DNA of 64,000 nucleotides from Methylobacter sp. Its GTDB lineage: Bacteria; Pseudomonadota; Gammaproteobacteria; Methylococcales; Methylomonadaceae. Location: positions 1-64,000 of the forward strand of contig NZ_JAUXVR010000029.1 in the NCBI RefSeq assembly GCF_030680395.1, read 5' to 3'. Position numbers and translations under genes: made by a program. The notes beneath the pieces were generated by a model. The model had not been told where the DNA came from and did no database searches. It worked only from the letters and a program-made list of their open reading frames with translations. Numbering within the stretch: position 1 is the first letter of the stretch; each line of letters starts with the position of its first letter. Positions 44,719 to 54,391 of the stretch are shown in pieces.

Positions 44719-44739
44719 GAGTAATTGAAGACAATGTCT

Positions 44740-44949
44740 TTATTCTGTGAGAGCAACACCGATTTTAACGGTGACCTGCCAATGTGCGATTTTGCCTTTT
44801 TCTATGTGACCACGGGTTTCAACGACTTCAAACCAACGCATGTTACCGTTAGTTTCGCCGGCCTTACTGACGGCATTTTCGATAGCTTCCTGTATGCCGA
44901 CGGCTGATGAGCCGGTCAGTTCTATTTTTTTATAAACATGGTTAGACAT
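44740..44949 (-). CDS. dodecin family protein
   Basis: [60 protein letters not shown]. Confidence 0.93.
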   Translation of the reverse strand: MSNHVYKKIELTGSSAVGIQEAIENAVSKAGETNGNMRWFEVVETRGHIEKGKIAHWQVTVKIGVALTE

Positions 44950-44954
44950 GATCT

Positions 44955-45641
44955 TTACCTTTGTTGAGTGTAATAAAAATCCAGTTCCTGCAAGCGTTCA
45001 GGTGTACCTATGTCCATCCAGAACCCCTTCGCTTTTTGCCCTGAAACCCGGCCGCTTGCTATGGCTTGGCGTAGTAAAGGCCCCAGTTTGCCGGGGCCGG
45101 TGGGTATGTTGTTGAACAGTTCAGGACGATACAGCCCGATGCCGCTGAAAGTAAGTTGTTCGGTACTATTTGAGACGACCAATCCGGTATCAGCTAAGCC
45201 AAAGTCACCTTTTATATTATGCGCCGGATTATCGACCAGAACCAGATGAGCCAAATCGACGGTCTGGTTTTTGAGTTCGGCAAACGGAAAATCTGTCGCT
45301 ATATCGCCATTGACTACCAAAAACACCTCATCGCCTAATAAATGCAGCGCGTTAATAATACCGCCAGCCGTTTCCAACGCTTGTTCGCCTTCGGGTGAAT
45401 AGCTTATGTTTGCGCCAAGCTCATTGCCGTTGCCCAGCTGATCTTCTATTTGCAATCCCAGATGGGCATGGTTAATGACTATATCATTAAAGCCGGCTGC
45501 GACCAGTTGTTTGATTGTATATTCGATCAGCGGTTTGCCTGCGGCGGTAAGCAGGGGTTTGGGGGTATGGTCGGTGAGCGGGCGCATTCTTTCGCCGCGC
45601 CCTGCCGCTAAAATCATGGCCTTCATAGAGCAGAAGGGCAA
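44955..45641 (-). CDS. murU: N-acetylmuramate alpha-1-phosphate uridylyltransferase
   Basis: [26 protein letters not shown]; adjacent to amgK-like kinase. Confidence 0.9.
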   Translation of the reverse strand: MPFCSMKAMILAAGRGERMRPLTDHTPKPLLTAAGKPLIEYTIKQLVAAGFNDIVINHAHLGLQIEDQLGNGNELGANISYSPEGEQALETAGGIINALHLLGDEVFLVVNGDIATDFPFAELKNQTVDLAHLVLVDNPAHNIKGDFGLADTGLVVSNSTEQLTFSGIGLYRPELFNNIPTGPGKLGPLLRQAIASGRVSGQKAKGFWMDIGTPERLQELDFYYTQQR

Positions 45642-46834
45642 GGCATGACGCTCTGATTGCCGTATGCAGGCAACACTTGATCGAGCAGGAAGCCATTGAA
45701 CTCGGCAAGTTCAGGATAAGCCGCGCAAACAGCGGTGACATAGTTCAGTGTGCGCGGTATGTCGTCAAGGTAATTGGACTTGCCGTCTCTCAAATGCAAG
45801 CGGGAGAAAATACCGATAGCTTTAAGGTGACGCTGTAGCCCCATCAGGTCAAACCAGCGTTTAAATTGGGCCGGAGTGCAATTAATGAGGCCTGCCAGTT
45901 GGAGTCGTTCAAAATAGTTAAATCGCCATTGTTCAACCTGTTGCTCAGGCCAGGCTATATAGCAATCGCGCAATAACGAGACCAGATCATAGGTGATAGG
46001 GCCGATGACGGCGTCCTGGAAATCGATGACGCCGGGTGAGTCACTGTCTAAAACCATCAGGTTGCGGGAATGATAATCTCGGTGCACGCAGGTGCTGGGT
46101 TGCTCCAGAGCCGATGCGGTGAGAATGGTACGCGTTGTCTCCCAAACCGGTGCGGGAATTTCAATGTCCAGCAACTGTCCTAAAAACCATTCGTCAAAAA
46201 TAGCCAGTTCCCTGTGCAGGAGCGGTTCGTCATAGCTGGGCAATCCGGAGTTTTGTACAGGTATTTGGGTTTGCAGTTTGAATAAACTGTCGAAAGCAGT
46301 TTGATATAAATCGGGAGCGGTGGCTTCATTAAGCTGATCGAGAAAACACTGATTACCGAAATCCTCCAGCAGTAGAAATCCGTCAGTCATGTTTTGTTGA
46401 AAAATGGTCGGGACGTTAATCCGAGACTGCGTTAGTAGCTTGGCAATTCTAATGAAAGGTTCAATATTTTCTTTGGCCGGCGGGGCATCCATGACAATAA
46501 ATTGTTGCTCGGCAACTGCTCCCTGCATTGCTCTCGGCAACCGCTCCCTGCGTTGCTCTACCTCCTGCGTCCATGCAGTCGTCGGCAACCGCTCCCTGCG
46601 TTGCTCTACCTCCTGCGTCCATGCAGTCGTCGGCAATTGTTCCCTGCATTGTTCTGCCTCTCCCATCCTTGGGGTCGTACCTCCTGCATCCATGCAGTAG
46701 CCTGAAGTTTTGACTCTAAAGTAACGCCGAAAGCTGGCATCGCTGGAGGCGGGGTCGCATGCAGTGATGGTAAGCAATAAATCGTTTTCAAGCCAGTCGA
46801 ACATCGATATTGTTCTTAAGTCTTCAGGCATCAT
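45623..46834 (-). CDS. amgK: N-acetylmuramate/N-acetylglucosamine kinase (aminoglycoside phosphotransferase family) with in-frame repeat-derived insertion
   Basis: DASFRRYFRV...FIVMDAPPAKENIEPF, CVHRDYHSRNLMV, VIDFQDAVIGP; ~55-aa repetitive insert near the N-terminus. Confidence 0.88.
   Translation of the reverse strand: MMPEDLRTISMFDWLENDLLLTITACDPASSDASFRRYFRVKTSGYCMDAGGTTPRMGEAEQCREQLPTTAWTQEVEQRRERLPTTAWTQEVEQRRERLPRAMQGAVAEQQFIVMDAPPAKENIEPFIRIAKLLTQSRINVPTIFQQNMTDGFLLLEDFGNQCFLDQLNEATAPDLYQTAFDSLFKLQTQIPVQNSGLPSYDEPLLHRELAIFDEWFLGQLLDIEIPAPVWETTRTILTASALEQPSTCVHRDYHSRNLMVLDSDSPGVIDFQDAVIGPITYDLVSLLRDCYIAWPEQQVEQWRFNYFERLQLAGLINCTPAQFKRWFDLMGLQRHLKAIGIFSRLHLRDGKSNYLDDIPRTLNYVTAVCAAYPELAEFNGFLLDQVLPAYGNQSVMPCPSAL
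46502..46705 (-). repeat. copy E: tandem dispersed element inside amgK, two identical 48-bp units plus partial and long variants
   Basis: exact duplicates 46536-46583 and 46584-46631; diverged flanking units 46511-46535 and 46632-46700. Confidence 0.93.
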
Positions 46835-46938
46835 GATGGTAGGATAGATTAGTATAATGTAGGGGTAGTAAGGTAAAATTAACGTCCGGCATTTTATTCG
46901 ATTTATGATTCACTACGCTACTAAACTTGATATTACCT

Positions 46939-49900
46939 ATGCGCCGCCGTTTAATACTGTTTTTTTTACCTTCTATTTATGCACCTGTCAGCATTGCCAA
47001 CGAAGCAATCTGGAATTGCGCACAAGATAAGGATAGCAAAGAGTGGGTTTGTGTGGGTGATAAAAAACCTGCGGAGAAAACCAGCGAGGCAAAGGTGCCT
47101 GCCAGCACTGAGCCCCTCGGCAATGCTCAGGAGAGTCCTGTCAAAGACGTACAGCCAGCGCCCACAAAGGCCGTTGAAAGTGCTCAGCCGGTCGTAGCAG
47201 AGCCTGATCGCGCGCCGGTTGAGGCTGTTGAGACCCAGCAGTCCGTCCCTGTCGAGAAGGCCGCGGCGGAGCTTGGCGTGCCTAAACTTCCAGTTAGTAC
47301 TGATAGCGATAAAAACACCCGGCAAGTTAGCATGGAGACTAATCCCATCGCTCCGCCTTCGGCCGATACCAATTCAAAAAGACCACTTCAAACTGATGCT
47401 AATCGTCCAGGTTGGACCTGCGATGCCAAGGCCGCAGACAAAAACTGGGATTGTAAGTTGGTCGGCGCCGATCCTAAGGGGCAGGCGCGTATTATTGAAA
47501 CCTCTGAACCCGGCATGAGTTTTCTTACTCCGGCGTTTGACCATAATGAAGAGCTAACTTTTAGCAATCTTAAATCACAATTGAAATACGATCCCTGGCA
47601 AAGCTGCACAGCGCCTGATGGTAAAAAGCCCGGCTTTGTGCCGGAAAAGGATTTGAGGGAGGCATCTCCTCTGGATATCGATTCCGATTATGCAGAAATA
47701 TTCGAGAATGAAATCTACAATTACACCGGTAATGTTGAAATGACTCGTGCGGATCAGCGTTCATTCTCTAATAAAGCAAGTTATGACACAGTGTCGGAGA
47801 CCTTGGATTTACAAGGTAGTGTTTACTATAGCGAAGATGAATTGGCCTTGCACAGTGAGTCGGCATCCCTTAACTTGGCTTCCGATCAGGCACGCCTCCG
47901 GGAAGCCTTGTTTATATCTCCGGCTACGCCGCTCAGAGGTCGGGCGAAAACGATTTATCGGGAGAGTAGTTCCCTGTCTCGATATAAAGAGGTTGCTTAT
48001 ACCAGCTGTCGCCCCGGTAATCAGGACTGGGTTGTGCATGCGAGTGAGCTGAAAATGAATAAAATTAGCGGTCAAGGCTCCGCTAAAAATGCCTGGCTTG
48101 AGTTTAAAGGTACGCCTGTGTTTTATTCGCCTTATCTTTCTTTTCCGATAGACGACAGACGGATTTCCGGTTTTCTTGCGCCTTCATTCGGTAATACGCA
48201 GCGGGGTGGATTCAGTCTGACAACGCCGTATTATTGGAATATAGCTCCCAATTACGATGCCACTTTCCGACCACGATATCTTGCAAAAAGAGGGGCCATA
48301 CTGGGTGGAAATTTTGGCTATTTAACAGAGATGACAAAAGGAACGGCAGATCTGGAATTTATGCCTCATGACAGTCTTCGTGATAAGTCGCGGTATCTGG
48401 CAGCAATTAAGAATACGACCCAATTTACATCCCATATTAATTCAAACATGGATTTGAATTATGTGTCGGATAAAGATTATTTCTCTGACTTAGGTAATGC
48501 GCTTAGCATGTCGACCTACAGTAGTTATCTTTTAAGTCAGGCTAATCTGGGTTATGTTAATAATGGTGTTTCTTTAACAGGCCATGTCGATAATTATCAA
48601 TCGATTGATAAAGCGATAGCCAAAGAGGGGATACCGTATCGGAGGTTACCGCAGGTTAACCTTAATTTGAACCATTCATTCAAATTTATGCCGTTGACAA
48701 CCTTGCTGGATGCTGAATATGTGTATTTTCAGCATGATCCTGTAGTGTATGTAACAACAGTGGAGAACGGAGTACCAGTAAGACGTGTAACAAAAAATTG
48801 GACCGGAGTACAAAATGAAGTTGATAGCACGCCGGTGAATGGACAGCGAACCAATATCAGGCCGTCAGTCAGTTTCCCATTGCAAACCGCCAGTACTTTT
48901 TTAACGCCTAGGCTTTCTTTCCAGTCTACTCAATATTCTCTAAGCAATCCAAGTGGAGGCCCAATAACACTGTCAGGCCAAGTAGTTTCTTCAAGTCAGT
49001 CCAGAAATCTGCCGATTTTTTCTACTGATACCGGTCTTTATCTGGAAAAGGACACGAATATTTTCAATAGATCATATTTGCATACCCTTGAACCCAGATT
49101 GTTTTATTTGTATGTACCCAATACAGATCAAGACAATATTCCTCTATTCGATACTGCGCCGAATGATTTTTCCTTTAATAGCATGTTCCTGGAAAACCGC
49201 TTTAGCGGCCAGGATAGGGTAGGGGATGCTAATCAGCTAACGGCAGCCTTAACAACGCGCTTGGTCGATGCTAAATCCGGCAAGGAAAAGCTAAAGCTCA
49301 GCGTGGGTGAGATTATTTATTTTCAGGATAGAAAGGTTATTTACCAGCCTAACTACCAGGAAATTTTGCCGGGCTATTTTCCTAATACCGATAAATTTTC
49401 AAATCTGGTAGCTGAGCTCAATGTCGAGCTGACGGATCATGTTTCGGTAGGTTCCGGGACGCAATGGAATCCGCATTTGAGCGAATTTGTCAGGCACAAC
49501 GCCATGCTCCATTATATTAATGAGCCTGGTGAGGTTGTTAATATGGGCTATCGGTATAGAAAAAATACAACTTATCCGGATTTACTGGGGGCGAGAACTT
49601 ATGACATTATTCAAAGCGATGTTAGCGTTCACTGGCCGATTTATAACGATTGGTCTGTGGTTGGGCGTTGGACGTATTCATTGCTGAATAATTCAACTCA
49701 GGAAAGTTTTTTTGGCGTGGAAAAAGAGAATTGTTGCTGGCGTTTTCGTGTTATTGGACGACGCTGGATTAACAGTATAAATCTTAATACAAGCCCAAAT
49801 ACACCCCAAAATATTCAAAACGCCCTTGCTATCGACGCCACAGGTATAAGTCAGACAGGTGTTTTTCTTCAGCTAGAACTTAAGGGGTTGACAGGTATTG

Positions 49901-49962
49901 GGGAAAAGCTGGATGAGTTTTTTGAACAGCAAATTTATGGTTATCGGAAACCTCAAGAATGA
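46939..49962 (+). CDS. lptD: LPS-assembly protein LptD with long N-terminal extension
   Basis: organic-solvent-tolerance/LptD body (EIYNYTGNVEMTRADQ..., FKGTPVFYSPYLSFPIDDRRISGFLAPSFG); followed by surA. Confidence 0.93.
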   Translation: MRRRLILFFLPSIYAPVSIANEAIWNCAQDKDSKEWVCVGDKKPAEKTSEAKVPASTEPLGNAQESPVKDVQPAPTKAVESAQPVVAEPDRAPVEAVETQQSVPVEKAAAELGVPKLPVSTDSDKNTRQVSMETNPIAPPSADTNSKRPLQTDANRPGWTCDAKAADKNWDCKLVGADPKGQARIIETSEPGMSFLTPAFDHNEELTFSNLKSQLKYDPWQSCTAPDGKKPGFVPEKDLREASPLDIDSDYAEIFENEIYNYTGNVEMTRADQRSFSNKASYDTVSETLDLQGSVYYSEDELALHSESASLNLASDQARLREALFISPATPLRGRAKTIYRESSSLSRYKEVAYTSCRPGNQDWVVHASELKMNKISGQGSAKNAWLEFKGTPVFYSPYLSFPIDDRRISGFLAPSFGNTQRGGFSLTTPYYWNIAPNYDATFRPRYLAKRGAILGGNFGYLTEMTKGTADLEFMPHDSLRDKSRYLAAIKNTTQFTSHINSNMDLNYVSDKDYFSDLGNALSMSTYSSYLLSQANLGYVNNGVSLTGHVDNYQSIDKAIAKEGIPYRRLPQVNLNLNHSFKFMPLTTLLDAEYVYFQHDPVVYVTTVENGVPVRRVTKNWTGVQNEVDSTPVNGQRTNIRPSVSFPLQTASTFLTPRLSFQSTQYSLSNPSGGPITLSGQVVSSSQSRNLPIFSTDTGLYLEKDTNIFNRSYLHTLEPRLFYLYVPNTDQDNIPLFDTAPNDFSFNSMFLENRFSGQDRVGDANQLTAALTTRLVDAKSGKEKLKLSVGEIIYFQDRKVIYQPNYQEILPGYFPNTDKFSNLVAELNVELTDHVSVGSGTQWNPHLSEFVRHNAMLHYINEPGEVVNMGYRYRKNTTYPDLLGARTYDIIQSDVSVHWPIYNDWSVVGRWTYSLLNNSTQESFFGVEKENCCWRFRVIGRRWINSINLNTSPNTPQNIQNALAIDATGISQTGVFLQLELKGLTGIGEKLDEFFEQQIYGYRKPQE

Positions 49963-51263
49963 TCAAACAAGAAAACATGAAAAGATTTATTGTTACAGTA
50001 ATGCTGTGTAGTTTATTGTTCGGCAGCTTTTTAGTTCACGCTGAAATTCTTGATACCATCATCGCTGTGGTTGAAGAGGACGTTATCCTTGAGCGTGAAT
50101 TACAAAAAGAAGTGGCGGCTATTGAGCAAAGAATACAGCAAAGTAATGCCGCCGTTCCGCCTGTTTATGTGCTGCGTAAGCAAGTACTGGAAAAAATGAT
50201 TGTTGATAAACTCCAGCGGCAGTTAGCGGAAAAAGCCGGAATTACTGTCAACGAAGAAATGCTTAACAGTTCGGCCTCGGATATAGCCCGAAGAAATAAT
50301 ATGGATTTGGATCAATTCAGGGCTGAGCTGGAAGGACAGGGCATTACTTATCAAAGTTTTTTGGATAATATGCGCAATGAAATCATCATTAACCAATTAC
50401 GTGGCAGAGAAATAGGCGGACGCATTAAAGTGACTGACCGCGAGGTTGAGCACTACATGGAAACTCAGGATAAAATCGGCGAAGAGTCTTCGCAGTATCA
50501 TCTGGGGCATATATTAATTGCAGTTAAAGAAGGCGCGTCATCGACAGAAATACAAAAAGCGATGAGTAAAGCCGATGATCTTGTCAAGAACCTGCGAGTA
50601 GGGCAAGATTTTACTCAAACAGCGATAAGCGATTCAGATGATGCGAATGCTCTAAAGGGCGGTGACTTGGGTTGGCGCACCATGAGTGAAATACCAACTT
50701 TGTTTGTTAATGAAATCAGGCAAATGAAGCAGGGCGATGTGTCCGAACCCATACGCAGTCCGAGTGGTTTTCATATTATTAAAATGATAGAGCTAAAAGG
50801 TACGGATAATCATATGATTATCAAAACCAAAGTTCGGCATATTTTAATAAAAACCAATGAGTTGGTTGATGATGCCGAGGCAAATAAACGTTTGCAGGCA
50901 TTAAAAGTCCGCATTGCTGATGGCGATGATTTTGCTGCACTGGCTCGGGCGCATTCAGATGACAAAGGTTCGGCATTAAAAGGCGGTTTACTTGACTGGG
51001 TCAGCCCCGGCGATTTGGTTAAACCGTTTGAAGAAGCCATGGTAAAACTCGGCATTAACGAAGTGAGCGAACCTGTACAGACACAGTTCGGTTGGCACAT
51101 CATTCAGGTCTTGGGCCGGGAAAATAAGGACGATAGTAGCGAGTTTAAAAAGAACCTGGTGAGAGAGGCTATTCGTAAGCGGAAAATCGAAGAAGAAACA
51201 GAGCTCTGGGTGCGCAGATTGCGCGACGAGGCTTTTGTAGAAATTTATCAAGATAGACTTTGA
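49959..51263 (+). CDS. surA: peptidylprolyl isomerase SurA
   Basis: N-terminal SurA domain and two parvulin domains. Confidence 0.95.
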   Translation: MIKQENMKRFIVTVMLCSLLFGSFLVHAEILDTIIAVVEEDVILERELQKEVAAIEQRIQQSNAAVPPVYVLRKQVLEKMIVDKLQRQLAEKAGITVNEEMLNSSASDIARRNNMDLDQFRAELEGQGITYQSFLDNMRNEIIINQLRGREIGGRIKVTDREVEHYMETQDKIGEESSQYHLGHILIAVKEGASSTEIQKAMSKADDLVKNLRVGQDFTQTAISDSDDANALKGGDLGWRTMSEIPTLFVNEIRQMKQGDVSEPIRSPSGFHIIKMIELKGTDNHMIIKTKVRHILIKTNELVDDAEANKRLQALKVRIADGDDFAALARAHSDDKGSALKGGLLDWVSPGDLVKPFEEAMVKLGINEVSEPVQTQFGWHIIQVLGRENKDDSSEFKKNLVREAIRKRKIEEETELWVRRLRDEAFVEIYQDRL

Positions 51264-51297
51264 AACAGCGCGGTGCAGTTAGCCCTTTTATATCGGA

Positions 51298-51768
51298 ATG
51301 ATCACCAATAATAAACATGATTGCACGGCTGCAGGCGATAAGGTTCCAAGGATGAGGGAGGTAGAGCAACGCACGGAAAGAGCGCCAAAAGTAGGCGCTT
51401 TAGGCAATGCAGGAACAATTATAATCCAGCCAAGCATTAAAATGGTTCGCTATCGATTGGATGTGGGAAGTAAGCATCAGGTTACGTCCGAAGAGCTTAA
51501 AAAAATATTGATTGAAGAGTCTGGAGTCGACAAAAATAATATTAACAATATTAATATTCAGGGTGATTACACGCTTGTCGAGTTGCCCGATGAAATGCCG
51601 CAAGATATATTTCTGCATTTAAAGTCGGTAGAAATCAAGCAACATAAACTGGATATAAAACGGGTAAAGGCACGTAATAAAAGACGTAGCAACAACTACG
51701 GTCGACGTGGAAGACAGCGTACGCCTCCATCTAACAACAGTGGTTCCGATCAAGCCCGTGGCGTTTAA
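51298..51768 (+). CDS. stand-alone DbpA-type RNA-binding domain protein (core starts at Met 51442)
   Basis: MVRYRLDVGSKHQVTSEELKKILIEESGVDKNNINNINIQGDYTLVELPDEMPQDIFLHLKSVEIKQHKLDIKRV + basic tail; N-terminal 48 aa lie on repeat DNA. Confidence 0.7.
   Translation: MITNNKHDCTAAGDKVPRMREVEQRTERAPKVGALGNAGTIIIQPSIKMVRYRLDVGSKHQVTSEELKKILIEESGVDKNNINNINIQGDYTLVELPDEMPQDIFLHLKSVEIKQHKLDIKRVKARNKRRSNNYGRRGRQRTPPSNNSGSDQARGV
51311..51415 (+). repeat. copy D of dispersed element (long variant) in the 5' part of the DbpA-RBD ORF
   Basis: GCAGGCGATAAGGTTCCAAGGATGAGGGAGGTAGAGCAACGCACGGAAAGAGCGCCAAAAGTAGGCGCTTTAGGC; matches the long unit in amgK and the tail of pabC. Confidence 0.75.
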
Positions 51769-51854
51769 GCTAATCGAACAGATGCAGGGATAATCGCCTA
51801 GATATTGCAGATGTCCAGAGCGGGGCAATTACCGAGGAACAAATATCTGTCCAC

Positions 51855-51885
51855 CAATACTCTACCTCCTGCATCTTACACTCGT
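51855..51885 (-). repeat. decayed copy of dispersed element
   Basis: ACTCTACCTCCTGCATCTTACACTCG on + strand, reverse of GATGCAGGAGGTAGAGT. Confidence 0.5.
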
Positions 51886-52536
51886 AGGACTTTCGCTATA
51901 CCCCGAATAAGCCTTAATTCCGGGGTTACGCAGTTCGGCCCGGGCTTGGTAGAGTGACTTTTTTCAAGGAGGTCGCTTTGACTTTTCGGTATTTTTGATT
52001 AGCCCCTTGACCAGTTTTCCCACACCTGCCGCGCCGTTATTCGGCTCTGTTTAAGGAAGTTGCTCACCACATCGTGACTGACATTGTCAAAATGCTCGGA
52101 CAAGTTGAAGCAGGAAATTTGCTTTTGGGAAGCCGGTTCGACTGTTGAATCTTTAAAAAATATACCGCCGATTATGGCTGGTTCCGTGTCGTGGTGATAA
52201 ACCACATCCCCGTGCAGTGAAAATATCAACTACTTCTTTGCCAACCTTAACAAATATCACTCTGTCTTAACCTGCATTGCTTTGCCTCGGTCGTACTTCA
52301 TGCATCTTTGCAGTTGAAAGAGCGGTTCTGCTGGTAAGCGGTAACGGCAATCATACAAAAAATCAAATTTCATCGCTAAAAATGACAACTGTAAAAAAGC
52401 AACCAACGCTGTAAGGCGTATCCGTAGGATGCAATAGCGTAGCGTGTTGCATGGCGAGATTGTCACGCCGCAATACGCGATAAAGCTGCTATTGGGCCCT
52501 ACGGGCTGATGTTCATGTAGGTAAGGAGCCCTCTTG

Positions 52537-53496
52537 TTACCACTTAACCGCAGTAAAAGCACGCGACAATACAGCTCTGGCCTCGAACATTGATTTTTTC
52601 GTATCTTCGGCGGCGCTGACAGCCTCGGTTTTGGCTTGTTCGGCACTGTGGGAATGATCCTGGATGCGAGCTGAGGCCTCTTGGGCCTGCGCGTGCAATT
52701 CCCGGGCATCATCACGCAGCCTCTGCGCATCATCGCGAGCCTGTTCAGCCAAGTTCTGGGCATTTTGAGTTTCGGAAAGTGCTTGTTGCAGTTGTGATAA
52801 TACAAACTCGGCTTGAGCACGAAGACCCCGTATCCTATCCATCTCTGTTTGCGCTTCACTGCGCTGTTGTTCAATTTCTTGAGCGCGACTGGCTGACTGC
52901 TCACTAAACTGGGCTGCTTGAGTGGCGTGTTCCTGAGATTGACTCACTGTCTGGCCGGTCAAATAGGCGGATGCTTGAGCGTCGCTTGCAAACCGAGCTG
53001 CTTGTTGTGCCTCATCCTCCGCCTTAATGGCTGCCTGGGCTGCTGTTTGGGCGCTACCGTTTGCATCCTGAGCTGAGGTACCGGTATTTTCAGCCTGTTG
53101 TTGGGCCTGCTCGGCACAGTCTTGCGCCGTTCGTGCAGAAGCCTGGCTTTCAGTCGCCGCATGTGCGGCTGTTTCGGCGTGGGTGCGGGCTTGTTGCGCT
53201 TCATCCTCTGCCTTGCTGGCTGCCTGGGCCGCTGTTTGGGCGCTGTCATTAGCACTTTGAGCTGCGTTGCCGGCATTTTCAGCATGTGTTTCAGCATGAT
53301 GGAGAACTAATGCGGCTTGATGAGCATGCTGATCAGCTTGAACTGCGCGTTCTGACGCTGCTTGTGCCTGTCGTTCAGCGGCTCGTTGAGATTGTTCAGC
53401 AGATTGACAGAAATCTTCGCAACGGTTTGCCGCCTCTCTGGCGCGTTCAGCTTCTTGATTGGCAATATCGAGTGCATCGGAAATATATTCGGACAT
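52537..53496 (-). CDS. Ala/Gln/Glu-rich coiled-coil repeat protein
   Basis: 319-aa heptad-like sequence with an internal ~63-aa repeat (AQTAAQAA.KAEDEAQQA...). Confidence 0.65.
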   Translation of the reverse strand: MSEYISDALDIANQEAERAREAANRCEDFCQSAEQSQRAAERQAQAASERAVQADQHAHQAALVLHHAETHAENAGNAAQSANDSAQTAAQAASKAEDEAQQARTHAETAAHAATESQASARTAQDCAEQAQQQAENTGTSAQDANGSAQTAAQAAIKAEDEAQQAARFASDAQASAYLTGQTVSQSQEHATQAAQFSEQSASRAQEIEQQRSEAQTEMDRIRGLRAQAEFVLSQLQQALSETQNAQNLAEQARDDAQRLRDDARELHAQAQEASARIQDHSHSAEQAKTEAVSAAEDTKKSMFEARAVLSRAFTAVKW

Positions 53497-53654
53497 GAGC
53501 GTTACCTTCTTATTTGGGTAATTTATTATTGTGGTTTAAAGTGCATTGGATTCTATCAGCAAAAGTATTGCCTGAACAGCATCTTGCATTGCCTTGATTT
53601 TATCTATTGTTTTGCCTCGCATTGGTCAGGAATTTATCGCCATGTAGCCGGTAG

Positions 53655-53679
53655 GTCGGGCAAGCAGTTTATGCCCGAC
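53655..53679. repeat. hairpin GTCGGGCA-AGCAGTTTA-TGCCCGAC, related sequences at ~54368 and ~63863
   Basis: 8-bp perfect arms; shared GTTTATG core at three sites. Confidence 0.5.
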
Positions 53680-53785
53680 ATTAATGAGCATCAAACGTAG
53701 GGCAACGAAAAGATTACATTGCTGAATTAGCTTAGACAGCCATAAGTTTCTGTTCAAATGCCCCCGCTAGTCCCGTTACGAGCAA

Positions 53786-54241
53786 TCAATGATCACTACG
53801 ATTGATATTGTGTTGATGCTCAATACCTTCGGTTAAATTATAACCTTCGTTATTGAATAGATCTCCGGTAAAAAACAAACGCATATCTATAATCCAAGCA
53901 ATTTTTTTTAGCTTATTGTTTTCTATAATAATGATTGAAAGTTTCTGATTGTTATCAATAATCTGACCCACAATTGTTTTTGGATTAGTAGGATCTTCTT
54001 TTAGCGCACCAGACACAATACGCTGAGCAGATTCCATTGTCAGCACTGGATTCGTAGTAGGTAGTTCAGCGTTCTTATCATTTTTAAGTGACTGCGCGTT
54101 AAAATAACCAATATCATAGACAAGCTTAAACATCAGACCAATCACAATCACGCCACCATAAACAGAGAGGCCAATTTTTAATCGCCTTCTAACGCGAGGA
54201 TTTGATAGTTTTTTTATAATAACGCGAGTTCTCATATTCAT
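53786..54241 (-). CDS. hypothetical protein with one TM segment
   Basis: ORF with hydrophobic segment YGGVIVIGLMFKLVYDIGYF after a basic N-terminus. Confidence 0.5.
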   Translation of the reverse strand: MNMRTRVIIKKLSNPRVRRRLKIGLSVYGGVIVIGLMFKLVYDIGYFNAQSLKNDKNAELPTTNPVLTMESAQRIVSGALKEDPTNPKTIVGQIIDNNQKLSIIIIENNKLKKIAWIIDMRLFFTGDLFNNEGYNLTEGIEHQHNINRSDH

Positions 54242-54391
54242 TTTTATTGCGGTTCTATGGCATTATTTACATCTAATTCGGCGTTGTTGAATAAATCAAA
54301 ATTGGCCCAAGCTCAACATGGTTGTGCAGTTGTAGTGCAATCCGTAGGATGCAATAGCCGGGTAGATTAGGCATGCTGTTTATGTCCGACA

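Noticed and set aside
46511-46700. Tandem repeats resembling a CRISPR array
   Set aside because: Units are directly abutting 48-bp copies with no unique spacers and are read through by the amgK ORF; no cas genes nearby.
46404-46713. Multiple overlapping + strand ORFs (46404-46700, 46502-46705, 46528-46713) antisense to amgK
   Set aside because: They exist only because the repeat lacks stops on this strand; no homology or independent start signals.
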